Positions 34,001 through 45,704 of a stretch of 64,000 nt of DNA are shown here, piece after piece. A model generated the notes under the pieces. The model did not search any database. It was not told the DNA's origin and saw only the letters and a program-made list of their open reading frames with translations. This DNA is from Allobaculum sp. Allo2 (lineage in GTDB: Bacteria; Bacillota_I; Bacilli_A; Erysipelotrichales; Erysipelotrichaceae): contig NZ_CP078088.1 in assembly GCF_022701175.1 (NCBI RefSeq), forward strand, positions 1,116,001-1,180,000, written 5' to 3'. The stretch's first letter is position 1. Every line of letters begins with the position of its first letter. Made by a program: the position numbers and the translations under genes.

Positions 34001-34152
34001 ATGCCCACGACGTATGCCAGAGCGCAGGACGATTTGAAAGACGGTGCGTTTGTGGTCGCCCAGGGCAGGATGGATCAGCGAAGGAAGGGTCCATGGCGAT
34101 TTTTGAACTCCACTTTCTGCCGCTCAGTTCTGGTCCAGTCCGACGGCGCTGA
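31052..34152 (+). CDS. dnaE: DNA polymerase III alpha subunit DnaE (frame broken four times)
   Basis: About 1,034 residues. PHP domain at the N-terminus (MIHLHTRSRYSLLE, ALTDH), polymerase core (GRGSAAGSLVSWVLGIS, PDIDTDFPDNRRDEVI with catalytic Asp residues, LIKFDFLALRNL), ALYRPGPM, then a helix-hairpin-helix and an OB-fold (ISRIHLHKTKKGDTMAYVTLDD). Breaks: 31181 (lost G), T-run 31276-31279, A-run 33099-33101 and near 34080. Correcting the last moves the stop from 34219 to 34152. The length is right for a DnaE1/DnaE3-type enzyme without an exonuclease domain. Confidence 0.95.
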
Positions 34153-34351
34153 GCCAATGAGTCGTACCGGTCTGAAACGATTCGAGCCGGTACAAACAGA
34201 TAACGAAAGGCAGAACTAAGAAGAATCAAGCAGAAAAAACTCAAAAATCAGGATGCTGAATCCAAAAAGAAACGAAAACCCTTTCGGCGGCTGGCTTCGC
34301 GGCCAATGCCAAAAAGCAATTCGCCTTTGCCTAAAGGCTCAATTTACCTAC

Positions 34352-34380
34352 TTGACGCGGACATAAGGAATCATTAATAT
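34352..34380 (+). promoter_or_regulatory. rplU-prp-rpmA promoter
   Basis: -35 TTGACG (34352-34357), 17-nt spacer, -10 TAATAT (34375-34380). Confidence 0.85.
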
Positions 34381-34386
34381 ATGTCT

Positions 34387-34482
34387 GTTGCAGTCTTCAC
34401 GACTTGCAACCGCACAGAAGAGGCTTTAAAGCGGCGACAAGCCCGCCTTCATGGCGAGTATCAAGAATCGGAAAGGAGACCA
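34387..34482 (+). promoter_or_regulatory. Ribosomal L21 leader (structured 5' UTR)
   Basis: About 95 nt between the predicted start and rplU contain hairpin GTTGCA-GTC/GAC-TTGCAAC (34386-34409) and a second CGCC/GGCG hairpin just upstream of GAAAGGAG. Position and two-hairpin layout match the L21 leader element of Firmicutes, thought to mediate autoregulation of the operon. The match is by eye only. Confidence 0.6.
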
Positions 34483-34485
34483 TCT

Positions 34486-34787
34486 ATGTACGCAATTATC
34501 GAAACCGGCGGAAAACAGATCAAGGTTGAAGACGGATCCGTAATCTGGGTAGAAAAACTGAACGCTCAGGAAGGTGAAACCGTAACATTCGACAAAGTTC
34601 TGTACGCAGACGGAAAAATCGGCAAACCCTTCGTGGAGGGCGCCGTTGTAACCGGCGTGGTTGAAAAACAGGGCAAAGGCAAGAAAATCACGATCGTGAA
34701 ATACCGCCCGAAAAATCTTCCACACGCAGAAAACAGGGTCACAGACAGCCCTATACGCGCGTTAAAATCGAATCCATTCAGGCTTAA
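34486..34787 (+). CDS. rplU: 50S ribosomal protein L21 (frame broken)
   Basis: 100 residues after restoring one A in the run 34711-34715, which yields the canonical C-terminus [31 protein letters not shown] is the standard start. The stop overlaps the prp ATG by one base (TAATG). The frame as read would run into prp, an artefact. Confidence 0.97.
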
Positions 34788-35095
34788 TGATTCGGATCCG
34801 TATTGCTCGGCGCGGCACGGATATTCAGGAAATTAAGATTACCGGACACGCTCTGTCGGCTCCATACGGAGAAGACCTGGTGTGCTGCGGCGTATCAGCC
34901 ATTTCCATATCCGCATTAAACGCGATCGACGAAATGTTCCCAGAAGCCTGCCGGCTTGTCTGCGAAGACAACCGCATTCTCATCGATGTTCAGACGAGCA
35001 GTGAGAAACTGCAGACGGCTCTGGACATGGTTGCGCTTCAGCTTCAGTGCATGGCGCAGACGTATCCAAAGCACATCCAGCTGGGAACGGATTAA
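34787..35095 (+). CDS. prp: Ribosomal-processing cysteine protease Prp
   Basis: 102 residues, the YsxB/Prp family. It has the catalytic GHA histidine (about residue 21) and the cysteine in [11 protein letters not shown]. It removes the N-terminal extension of ribosomal protein L27 in Firmicutes, an essential step for ribosome assembly. It lies between rplU and rpmA as usual, and the L27 encoded next carries the matching cleavage motif. Confidence 0.93.
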   Translation: MIRIRIARRGTDIQEIKITGHALSAPYGEDLVCCGVSAISISALNAIDEMFPEACRLVCEDNRILIDVQTSSEKLQTALDMVALQLQCMAQTYPKHIQLGTD

Positions 35096-35141
35096 CGTGC
35101 AGCTTTATATTTCAATCATCCGAAGAGAAAGAGGTAAAATC

Positions 35142-35426
35142 ATGCGTTTTAATATGGACCTTCAGTTCTTCGCTTCCAAAAAAGGTGTAGGTTCGACAAA
35201 GAACGGCCGTGATTCGCACTCCAAACGCCTTGGTGCGAAACTCGCAGACGGACAGAAATGTCTGGCCGGTGCTGTCATCTACCGTCAGCGCGGAACTAAA
35301 ATTCATCCCGGAACAAATGTAGGCAGAGGCGGCGACGATACGCTCTTCGCTACAGTTGACGGCGTTGTTAAATACGAAAGACTCGGCAAAACAAGAAAGA
35401 AAGTTTCTGTTTACCCAGTTGACTAA
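35142..35426 (+). CDS. rpmA: 50S ribosomal protein L27 with cleavable N-terminal extension
   Basis: 94 residues. The N-terminus [19 protein letters not shown] contains the LQFFA motif cut by Prp, leaving SKKG as the mature end that reaches the peptidyl-transferase centre. The rest ([27 protein letters not shown]) is standard L27. GAAAGAGG precedes the ATG. Confidence 0.97.
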   Translation: MRFNMDLQFFASKKGVGSTKNGRDSHSKRLGAKLADGQKCLAGAVIYRQRGTKIHPGTNVGRGGDDTLFATVDGVVKYERLGKTRKKVSVYPVD

Positions 35427-35440
35427 GCAAACATTAAATT

Positions 35441-35463
35441 GAGCCTGTCCAAGGCTCTTTTTC
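35441..35463 (+). terminator. Terminator after rpmA
   Basis: GAGCC/GGCTC (35441-35445 with 35453-35457), then TTTTT. Confidence 0.8.
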
Positions 35464-35502
35464 ATGTATGAAATATGATGATCAGGAGAGTGAGGTACCA
35501 GC

Positions 35503-36786
35503 ATGTTTGTAGATCAGGTCAAAGTTCACGTCAAAGCCGGTAAGGGCGGCGATGGACTCGTGTCGTTCAAACACGAAAAATATATTGCCAATGGAGGTCC
35601 TTTCGGAGGAGACGGAGGAAATGGCGGCAGCGTCATCTTTGAAGCCGATCCCGGTATGGTCACCCTTCTGGATCTGCGTTTCAACCGGATTATCCGTGCC
35701 CAGGAAGGGGAGAAGGGAAAGAACAAGCGGATGCACGGCGCCAACGCCTGCGATCGTATTGTTAAAGTGCCGCTCGGCACAATCGTCAAGCGTGCCGATA
35801 CCGGCCAGATTCTGGCCGATCTGACGGAAGCCCATCAGCAGCAGGTTGTCGCGAAAGGCGGCCAGGGCGGACGCGGAAACTCGCGATTTAAATCGTCCCG
35901 CAACGTCGCGCCGCGCTATGCGGAGCCGGGCAAGGAAGGTGAAGAATTCGATGTCATCGTCGAACTGCGCACCCTTGCGGATGTCGGCCTCGTCGGCTAT
36001 CCGTCGGTCGGCAAATCTACATTCCTGGACGCTGTATCGCGTGCCCGCCCGGAAATCGGCGATTATCCGTTTACGACCATTACGCCAAACGTCGGCGTAG
36101 TCCAGACCAAGGACGGCCGCAGCTTTGTCATGGCGGACCTGCCAGGGCTGATTGACGGCGCCAGCGAAGGAAAGGGCCTTGGCCATCAGTTCCTTCGTCA
36201 TATCGAACGCTGCCGCGTTATCATTCATGTCATCGACATGGGCGGCGAAGAAGGCCGTGATCCGGTACAGGATTACGCCAATATCAACAAGGAACTCGAA
36301 AACTACCATCTGCGTCTGCTTGAACGCCCGCAGATTGTGGTCGCCAATAAAATGGACGAAGAACATGCACAGGAAAATCTGCGCCGCTTCAAGGAAGCCT
36401 ATCCGGATCTCGAAGTCTTTGAGACGATGACCCTCATTCACGAAGGCCTGGATCCGGTACTGCGCAAAGCGGCCGATCTGCTCGAGACGACGCCGGTTTT
36501 CCCGGTCCTTGACGAAAACGAGCAGGATCAGGGCGTTACGTATACGTTCGCCGAAAAAGAGAAGCCCTTTACGATCGAGCAGGCGGCTCCTGGACGCTAC
36601 AAAGTCTATGGACCGCTCATCAAGAAAAACTTCAATCTCGACAAGCTCAATACAGATGAGGACTTCTACAACTTCGCCAATCAGATGCGCTTCCTTGGCA
36701 TCGATAAGCATTTGCGCGAAGCCGGCGCGGAAGACGGCGACGTGGTGGAACTCGAAGGCTACGAGTTCGAATTCCTGGAAAACTAG
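35503..36786 (+). CDS. obg: GTPase Obg
   Basis: 427 residues, unbroken. The glycine-rich Obg fold at the N-terminus (KAGKGGDGLVSF, GGPFGGDGGNGG), the G domain (GYPSVGKST, DLPGLIDGASEGKGLG, NKMD) and a C-terminal OCT domain (about 345-425) are all present. Acts in 50S assembly and stress control. The ribosome site is GAGTGAGGTACCAGC. Confidence 0.97.
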   Translation: MFVDQVKVHVKAGKGGDGLVSFKHEKYIANGGPFGGDGGNGGSVIFEADPGMVTLLDLRFNRIIRAQEGEKGKNKRMHGANACDRIVKVPLGTIVKRADTGQILADLTEAHQQQVVAKGGQGGRGNSRFKSSRNVAPRYAEPGKEGEEFDVIVELRTLADVGLVGYPSVGKSTFLDAVSRARPEIGDYPFTTITPNVGVVQTKDGRSFVMADLPGLIDGASEGKGLGHQFLRHIERCRVIIHVIDMGGEEGRDPVQDYANINKELENYHLRLLERPQIVVANKMDEEHAQENLRRFKEAYPDLEVFETMTLIHEGLDPVLRKAADLLETTPVFPVLDENEQDQGVTYTFAEKEKPFTIEQAAPGRYKVYGPLIKKNFNLDKLNTDEDFYNFANQMRFLGIDKHLREAGAEDGDVVELEGYEFEFLEN

Positions 36787-36880
36787 TTTTCCCCATACTT
36801 TTAAATGTTTAATAACAGGTCGTCTGTCCCAGAACGGAAAAACAGTTTCTGGTAAAAATGGATGATGTCCGTGCAGATTC

Positions 36881-36917
36881 AAGCCGAAAGGAATATTGTT
36901 TTCCTCTCGGCTTTTTT
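36881..36917 (+). terminator. Terminator after obg
   Basis: AAGCCGA-AGGA pairs with TCCT-TCGGCTT, then a T-run. The remaining 300 nt up to the next gene are A+T-rich with no feature recognised. Confidence 0.85.
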
Positions 36918-37223
36918 GCGTTCATCGCCTTTTACCTATTGAAAAGGCGAGCTTTTCTAAAATCTGCAAGGCATTTCACTAAAGGGATCTGTTTTCTGCT
37001 ATTTTTAAAGTTAAAATGTAAAGGATATCATTCCACTTTCCCTAAGATGTAAATCAAGAATGAACAAAGTCCAGCGTTTTTGGCAGATATGTCTATTCAT
37101 ATTGAAAAAGTATTCGGGCTGTTTTTCTTTTTCAGGCAGTCTCTGTTCGGGCAAAATACAGAGAAAACCGCAAAAGAATATGGATTTGAATGTCGAAAAC
37201 CGGAGAAAAAAGAAGGAGTAAAA

Positions 37224-40200
37224 ATGAAAAAGCTGCTAAGCTGACCAGCGCGTTTCTTTCGCTGCTGCTCGGCGCCAGTCCGCTGTTAACGACGACCATC
37301 CCGGCCGTAGCCAACGAAGCCAGAGCCGGGCAGGATGACGCACTGACCGGCGAAGTTATTGACGTCACGGAATACGGTGCGGATCCGTCCGGATACAAGG
37401 ACAGTTCCCCTGCCATCATCGAGGCCATTGCTGCGGCCAAGGAAAAGACGGATGCAGGCGAGTCTGTCACGCTTTCTTTCCAAAGGGCGAATACAATTTC
37501 TACCCGGACAAGGCCACGAAAAACTGCTCTACCTGTCCAACACAACCGGTGCGAATACCAGCGCATCGCAGCGCACCATCGGAATCTGTATTGAAGACAT
37601 GCAGAACGTTACCATCGACGGCAACGGTTCCCGTTTTGTTTACCACGGCAAGATGACGCCGTATGCGTCGATTTCTTCGGAAAATGTCGTATTCAAAAAC
37701 TTCAGTATCGATTACGCGGCACCAACCTGTCTGGAAATGACTGCGGTTGTGGTGGACCAGGCTGCAAAAACGATCACGTACCACATTCCGGAAAGTCTGA
37801 CCTACACTCTGGATGGAACGAACATCAACTGGAGTTCAGACAAATCGCCCTATACCGGTCAGCCGTACTGGACTCAGGCGAACTCATACAGCTATACCCA
37901 GAGCTTTGACGCGGTAAGCGGCGATGCGTGGCGCGGAAGTTCGGATCCTCGTTCCGGTGCTTCAAGCATTGAAGATCTTGGAAACCACATGCTTAAGATC
38001 CACTATTCTTCCATGCCGGACATTCCGGCTGGCCGCGTTTATCAAACCCGCAACACGCTGCGCGATCAGACCGCAGGAACGCTGGCGTATTCCAAAAACG
38101 TCACCCTGCAGAACATCGAAGAAAACTACGTTCACGGTTTTGGCATCATCGTGCAGATGTGCGAAGACATTACGCTGGACGGCGTTATCTTCGATACGCC
38201 GGACAACTCCGGACGCGCAACGTCCTCAAGTGCCGATGACATCAACATTTCCGGTGTCAAAGGAAAAATCACGATCAAGAACTCCCGGTTCCACAATCCG
38301 CACGATGACCCGATCAACGTGCATGGAACATTTCTGAAAGTCACAAACGTAGATGGAAACAAAGTCACCGTGGAATACCAGCATAACGAGACATCCGGTT
38401 TTCCGAACTACTTTGTCGGCGACAAGATTGAGTTCTCCGAAAGGGAAGCATGGCGCCAGTAGCCAATTCTACCCGTACAGTTACGGCAGTCAGCTCTCCG
38501 GATGGCAAAGGCGGCTGGATCGGAGAAAATACCGGTTCTCTGGGCCGCATCGTCCTGACGCTCGATGAGGCGGTGCCCGCTGGCATTACCGCCAACAACT
38601 ACCTGACCGAAAACATTTCCTATACGCCGGATGTCGACATTCATGACAACGTCTTTGACGCCTCGCCGACGCGCGGAATTCTCTGTACGACCCGCGGCAA
38701 TGTCCAGATTCATGACAACATGTTCAACCGCATGAACATGGCGGGCATTTACATTTCCTGTGACGGTCAGTCCTGGTATGAATCTGGCCGTTCGACCAAT
38801 GTGAACATCTATAACAACACATTTATCAACGGCAACTCACAGGACATTTTCATTGATCCGACTAACCCGAACGTTTCCAAGGACAAGCCGGTTCATCACA
38901 ACATCAACATTGAAAACAATACGTTCTATACCGAAGGCCATAAAGTACTGGACGCTAAGAGTACCGAAGGCATCACGTTCAAGAACAATACCGTTCTTCG
39001 CTCGCAGCCGTTCTCTTCGCTCAGTTTCACAACCACAAGCGATGAGATGACAGTGGGCGATACGATGGTTCCGACAGCCACAATGGAAATGAACAAGTAT
39101 ACTTCCAACCTGTTCTCCTTTAACGGCTGCTCGAATATTAAATTTGAAGGCAACACCTATGATCCGCAGCTGCGCCCGGGCATTGACTTTGGCGGAGGAA
39201 CAAATGCGGCTGACGTCACATCCACCGACCAGACCAGCGCGTCTCTGAACCAGAACCTGCCGGAAGATGCCAAAGCCTACTATCTTTCCAGCGATCCATC
39301 CGTGATTTCCACCGATGCCGCCGGCAACCTGATTGCGGAAGGCCCAGGTGAAGCCACCATTACCGGCTATGTCATCAGCGGAACCCGTAAATTCGAGATG
39401 GGAAGCAAAACCATCACCGTTACCGGCGATGCGTCCACATCGGATGCGACGATCGCCGTATCCAGCAATAAAACGGTCCTCAACGGCGGAGACACCGCCA
39501 AACTGAGCGCCACAGTAACCGGTGCTGAAGAAGGAACGAAAGTTTCCTGGATCGTTCGCGACGCCTTTACCGGACAGGAAACCGATGGGGCAACCATTAC
39601 CGAAGACGGCACCCTTACCGCCGGCAATGCAACATTCATCGTCCGCGTAACGGCAAAAGCTGCAGGCACTTCCGCAAGTACCTTGATCCAGATCAATGGT
39701 GCGCGTGAATACAAACTGAGCGATGCGCTGAGCGTTCTGCACGCAGCCGAAAGTGATTCGGACCTGTCGCGTGTCGTTTATGGCGACGGCACGATCAAAA
39801 TGCCTCTGCTTCCTGTTGGTCTGTATCAGCAGCAGGCCGCTGCACATACGCTGGGAACGGCAGTACCAGAAGGTATCGATAAAACAGACTTTACTGTAAC
39901 AGTAAAAGCCAGCACGCCAGACGGCAACGGAAACTGGGGCTACAGCGGCCTGTATCTCTTTAAGGATCAGGACAATTACGTCTCAGTAGAAAAGAAGAGC
40001 CGCGACGGCTCGAGCAATGTCTCCGAGCGCATGGCCATGGTCCGCGAAGTCAGTCAACATGCAGCGGAAACGTGGAATGGCGGCACGGAAGGCGACGGTG
40101 AAAACCTGAACACCGCTGCGGATGTATGGTATCGAATCGTTAAGAAAGACACTACGATCGAAGGCTACTACAGCAAGGACGGCGAAACCTTTAACAAGAT

Positions 40201-43200
40201 CGGTCAGGTAGACGGCGCATTCCTTGGAGATGACTTCAAGATTGCACTGGCGGCTGGATCGAACGCTGTCTCGCCTGTACCGTTTGTTACCTATTCCGGA
40301 CTCACCGTAACGAGCGGCGAGACGGTGAAGAATATTGCGCTTACACAGGAAAATACGCTTCCTGCTCTGACTTCCGCTTCGTGCGCACTGAACGGCAAGA
40401 CGCTTTCCGTCAGCGCCGAAGGCCAGAGTGCAGGTACCGAACTTGCTGTTCTCTGGGAAAAGGCAGACAGCAAAGACGGTCCATGGACACCGGCCGATTC
40501 GCTGACCGGAACTACGCCGGCGGTCGGCAACAGCCTGGCGGGCAAATTTATTCGCGCCAAAGTCTATCAGAAAAAGGTTCGGCTCTGTCTGCGCCAGTAA
40601 CAACCGCAGCGGTACAGACAGAAGCGAAACATACCGTAACGATTAATACGCCTGCAGAATCTGTCAAAGCAGGAGAAAACGCGACCTTTACCGCTACGGC
40701 TTCGGATGAAAATGCAAGCATCGCCTGGAGTGTCTGTGACGCCTTTACGGGTCAGGCCACAACGGCAGCCACGATCAATGAAAGCACCGGTGTGCTGAGC
40801 GGCGTTTCCAGCGGTCTGGTTCTTGTTACTGCGACGACGGGCAGTGCGAGTGCAAGCACGCTGGTAAAAATCGAAAAAGAAGCCTATGGACTGGCCGATG
40901 GCGTAACGATCGCACATCGAGCAAGCGCAGACTCCTCCGCTTCGGGTATTGTTCCAGGTGAATCCGGACTGAGCATGGCTCACTGGCACTTTGGTCTGTA
41001 TCAGCAGCAGACTCCGGGTCATGTAGTAACGTTTGAACTCCCAGATGGCGTTGATGCTGAGCACTTCTCCATTGATGTCAAAGCAAATGCGCCGCAGGGC
41101 TCCGGCTACTGGGGTGCGAGCGGTCTCTACCTTTTCAAAGATGCGGACAACTATATTTCCGTGGAACGAAAGAGCCGTTCAAATACAAGTAATGAACGAG
41201 AAGTCATGGCGCTTGTACGCGAAGTAAATCAGAGTGCAGCTGAATACTGGGATGACGGCAATGTAGATACCGCTCCAAGCATGGCCCACATAGATAATGT
41301 CTGGTATCGCCTCAGTCGAGACGGCAGTACGATCACAGCCGCCTACAGTACGGACGGAACTACCTTCAAGACGATTTCTTCCAATACAGACACAAGTTTC
41401 CTCGACGGTGAGAGAACCATCGCTCTGGCCACAGCGACTGGAAACAACGACAGTCATCCGGTAACGACGTTCAGCGATCTTTCCATTACCAGCAATGGCG
41501 AGACCAAAGCCTTTGCCCTGACAAGGAAAGTTGAACTTGCCGCACCGACTTCAGTTTCGGTTACGGACGATGAAGAATCGCAGACTCTCCATGCATCGGC
41601 AAATACAGACAGTGCCAATGGTTCGATTTCCTACGTATGGCAGAGCGCCGGCAGCTTAGACGGTCCGTGGACGGTTGAGACCGGCCTGCATGGCGACAAT
41701 GCGCAGTACGATGACAAACTGAATGGAAAGTATCTGCGTGTTCTCGCCTATACCGTTGAAAACGGCATCGTAGGTCCAGCAGCAGAATCGGCTGCGGTAC
41801 TCATTAAGAACGCTCAGGAAGTGGAAAATCCTGCAGCAACCAAGGAAAGCAGTGAAACACGTCTTGGCAAAGCCCAGGTCAAAGTCGCTGACGCAAAAGA
41901 CTTCAGCAGTCTCGAGCTTTCCCGTCAGTACTGGTATCTGTTCGCGGATGAAGATCAGGAGACGATCTCCTATGACTTCGCAGCCCTTGCACCGGATGCC
42001 AAAGTCACAGTCAGCTTCAACAACAAGCCGGTCGATGCCAAGGCGGATGATGTAAAACTGTACGCCGGCTTCAACCTGTTCGAAATTTTCGTTACCGCTA
42101 AAGACGGAACGATTAAGGATTACCGTCTGCAGGTATTCCGCTCCGGCGATGGCGACCAGTCGGTCAAGACCCTTATAGTCAACGGTGCAGAAGTCGCAAT
42201 TCCAGAAGACGGAAAGGTTCGCGTCGATGTCGATTCCACGGCCACAAGCGCGGCTATCGAAGCCGAAGCGAATTCGAAGCGCAGCACGATCGAATACTTC
42301 CTCGATGGCAAGAAGCTCGACAACCCGATGATTGATCTTAAGGACGGCCCGAATAAAGTGATTGTCGTCTGCCACAGCGAGGCACTCCAGATGCCGAACT
42401 ATGTCGAAGTCAACGTCTACAAAGCGACAAACGCAGACTGCAGCCTGAGCGGCGTGGATTTCGGAGCGAATGCGTCCCTTACCGAAACCTTTGATCAAGC
42501 CGTTGACACGTATACGGGTTCGCATTTCGGTCTGCTCATTCCGTTCACTTTCACCGCGACCAACGCCAATGCGAAAGTTGAAGTCTTCAAGGGCGACACG
42601 CTGATTAAGAGCGGAACCGGCAGCGTAACCTGGAATACAAACGGCTCGGCTGAAGATCCAACCGAGATCAAAGTCAAAGTCACCAGCCCCGATGCGTCGG
42701 CGACCAAGACGTACAGCTTCACCCTCACGCCAGCCGACGGCTATTACGCATCGGAACTGCCCTGGACGAAAGCCGAAACCGGCTGGTCCGGTCACAACCC
42801 GCAGCGTGATCTCAGTGTGGAAGGCAATGTGCTGACCCTCTTTGACGGAACGAAAGATGTTACATTCGCCAAAGGGATCGGTACGCATTCTGCCGCGAGC
42901 GGAGATGTAGATATCGATATCGATCTGAGCGGCAAGCAGGGACTCGATCACTTCTATTCCAAAGTCGGACTGGACAAGGAAGCCGCTTCGGCCAGCCCGA
43001 AAGTCAAGTTTACGGTTCTGGCCGACGGTGTAGAACTTGGCTCGGTCGACAACCAGACGCGTGAAATGAAGTACGGCGAAATCGACGTGGATATTCCAGC
43101 CGGAACGAAGACGCTGACGCTGCGCGTTACCAACCGCGCGGACGGAAACTCCAACTCGCATGCCGACTGGGCTGAAGCCAAACTGACGAAGAAAGCGGAA

Positions 43201-44181
43201 ACCCCGCTCCATCTGAGCGCTCAAATTGATCCATCCTGCAGCGGAACCGGAACGGTGACTGCATCGGAAGGCGATCTGGCCGCCGGTCAGTGGGTAACCG
43301 TCAAAGCGGAAGCAGCCGAAGGATCCCGTTTCGTTCGCTGGACCAAAGCCGATGGAACGGAACTGAGTACGGATGCGGAATACACGTACCAGATCGCAGC
43401 CGACACCGCTTCGATCCTGGCCGTATTCGAAAGCACAGACGGCAAGCTCCCGGCTCCAACAGGACTGACGGCGACGCCGTCCCGTGAAAACGGTGTACTG
43501 GGCGCTACCCTCAGCTGGAATGCGGTAGAAAACGCAAATGGCTACACCGTAGGCATCACCATGCCAAACGGCATGCATTTCGAAATGCCGGGAAGCGAAA
43601 CGTCCATGCCGACCGGTCTGACCCGCAAAGGTACCTGGACCTGGACCGTTACTGCCAACGGCAGCGAAGAATCCGGAACGCTTGACAGTAAACCTGCCGA
43701 AAGCAAGATTCAGGTTATCGGTGTAACCTTCGATACGCAGATTGAGGGCGAACAGAGCAGTGAAGCGCTCTACGTTGCCGGATCCCCTGTTGAAAAACCG
43801 GCTGATCCAGAACGCGAAGGCTATACGTTCAGCGGCTGGTATACCGATGCGGATTGCCAGAATGCGTTCAGCTTCGAAACCGAGAAGCCGGCAGCCGAAA
43901 CCACGCTTTACGCGAAGTGGACCAAAGACGAAGAGCCGACACCGGAACTTGACTGGACGCTTCTGAATGCGGCGATTGATAAGGGCAATGCGATCAACGC
44001 AAAACTGGCATCCTACTCCGATACCGGCAAGAAAGCCTTCACCGATACGCTGGCCTTGGCAAAACTGCTCAAAACCAGTAAGAACACAACGCAGCAGGAG
44101 ATTGACGCAATGGCTAAAGATCTGGCTTCCAAAGAGCTGGCTCTGCGCCTGACGCCCGACAAGAGTCTGCTGACGAAGTAA
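37224..44181 (+). CDS. Secreted multidomain alpha-1,3-galactosidase of the GH110 type (frame broken five times)
   Basis: About 2,320 residues. Signal peptide (KKAAKLTSAFLSLLL...AVANEA), then a right-handed beta-helix of GH110 type (about 45-660): GVKGKITIKNSRFHNPHDD, RGILCTTRGNVQIHDNMF and SWYESG are hallmarks of enzymes cleaving terminal alpha-1,3-galactose such as blood-group B. Then come a bacterial-Ig domain, two copies of a three-domain unit (about 737-1126 and 1130-1526), two cadherin-like sandwiches, an NPCBM-like module (about 1840-1990), InlB-type repeats flanking an FN3 domain, and a FIVAR-like C-terminus. No LPXTG or C-terminal membrane anchor. Breaks: A-run 37227-37231, CC 37480-37481, A-runs 37519-37523, 38440-38442, 40571-40575. 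Likely acts on host mucin glycans (inferred). Confidence 0.85.
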
Positions 44182-44261
44182 TTCATTCGTGCTTACCAGA
44201 CGTTCTGGAGGATTTAGACTTTTTCCACCACTTTTGACGAACCAGAATGTCTGAAGCAAAT

Positions 44262-44312
44262 TGCGGCGGTTCACGCCTGCAGAGAAAACTGCAGGACGAA
44301 CCGCCGCTTTTC
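44262..44312 (+). terminator. Terminator after the GH110 gene
   Basis: GCGGCGGTTC pairs with GAACCGCCGC, with an inner CTGCAG/CTGCAG stem, followed by TTTTCT. The 240 nt from here to the glycosyltransferase show no other feature. Confidence 0.85.
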
Positions 44313-44556
44313 TGTATCCAAAAGAGAAAGGAAATTGACGGCGTCTTTCTTACGATTGCCGGGAAATCTGCCTTAGAAAAAGCGGATATTGTAAAATGAG
44401 ACAGAGAATCGCAAAGCCGGTTCAAAATGCGACAAGACAGAGCCCTCCTGCTGCAGCTGCTTCTTCGGATACCGAAAGAGCATAAGAATATCCGGTATCC
44501 GGGGAAGATTTGGGAACGATAGGATCTGTGTTAAAATTTTCAGGTATAGGTGAAAT

Positions 44557-45671
44557 ATGTCTAAAATTTCTATTATCGTGCCCTGCTACAATGAGCAGGC
44601 CATGATCCCATTGCTGTATGAAACGCTGGTGAAGACGACCGACGCCATTGAAGGTCATACTTTTGAGTTTCTGCTGGTAGATGACGGATCCAAAGACAAT
44701 ACGATGAAGGAAATTCTGGAGATCGCCAAAATCGATCCGCGCGTTCGCTACATTTCCTTTTCCGCAACTTTGGCAAGGAAAGCGCCATTTACGCCGGTCT
44801 GGAAAACTCAGACGGCGATCTGACGGTCATCATGGACGCTGACCTGCAGGATCCGCCCGCACTGCTTCCTGAAATGATTGATGCGATCGAAAAGGAAGGC
44901 TATGACTCTGTCGCTACCCGGCGCGTGACCCGAAAAGGCGAGCCGAAAATCGTTTCCTTTTGCGCGCCGTTTTTATCAGCTGATGAATCGAATGAGCGAT
45001 GTGGACATGGTCGACGGCGCCCGGGACTACCGTATGATGAACCGCGAATTTGTGAACGCCATTCTGGAACTTGAAGAATACAACCGCTTTTCCAAAGGCA
45101 TCTTTGGCTGGGTTGGATTCAAAACCAAATGGCTCGAATACGAAAACATCAAGCGGGCAGCCGGCGAGACCAAGTGGTCGTTCTGGAAGCTGTTTAAATA
45201 CGCCATTACCGGCATCGTTTCTTTTTCGACCGTTCCGCTTCAGTTTGCGGCAGCTTTAGGCGTACTCTTTTCCTTAGTAGCGTTTGTGATGATCATCGTG
45301 ATTGTCGTGCGCAAAATCTGCTTTGGCGATCCGGTGCAGGGCTGGGCGTCTACGGTATGCATAATTATGCTGATTGGGGGATTCAGCTGCTTTCGATCGG
45401 GGTGCTCAGTCAGTACATTTCCCGCATGTATCTCGAAATCAAGGATCGTCCGATCTATTTGTGCGCCAGAACGAACCTCGATGACGATGCGCCCGCGTCG
45501 GCTTTGCATCATGGCCGCCGCCGTTCTGTCCGCCTGTATGCGGATCGAGAGGATTACGGATCCGCGCCGCAGCGTGCAGATCAAAAAGGATACAGGCAGG
45601 AGAAGCGGATGCAGACGATACGGTTAGACCCGCTGATCCAGCGAACGAATAAGAATCCTGAGCTTTCCTAA
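44557..45671 (+). CDS. Membrane glycosyltransferase family 2, GtrB/DPM1-like (frame broken three times)
   Basis: About 371 residues. GT-A fold: SIIVPCYNEQ at the N-terminus, LLVDDGSKDNT, FSRNFGKESAIYAGLE, VIMDADLQDPP (DxD-type metal site) and NRFSKGIFGWVGFKT. Two C-terminal membrane helices (about 245-325). It probably transfers a sugar to the polyprenyl-phosphate carrier for surface glycosylation. Breaks: CC 44762-44763 (lost C), T-run 44958-44961 (one extra T or two lost), G-run 45376-45380 (lost G). The charged C-terminal tail after IYLCARTNL is atypical and may conceal another error. Confidence 0.83.
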
Positions 45672-45704
45672 TAACGGAAAGCTTATAGAAAGAAGGGTAA
45701 AGTG

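Noticed and set aside
41656-44274. 872-codon open frame on the minus strand
   Set aside because: It is antisense to the GH110 gene, lacks a ribosome site and family features, and arises from the codon bias of the real gene.
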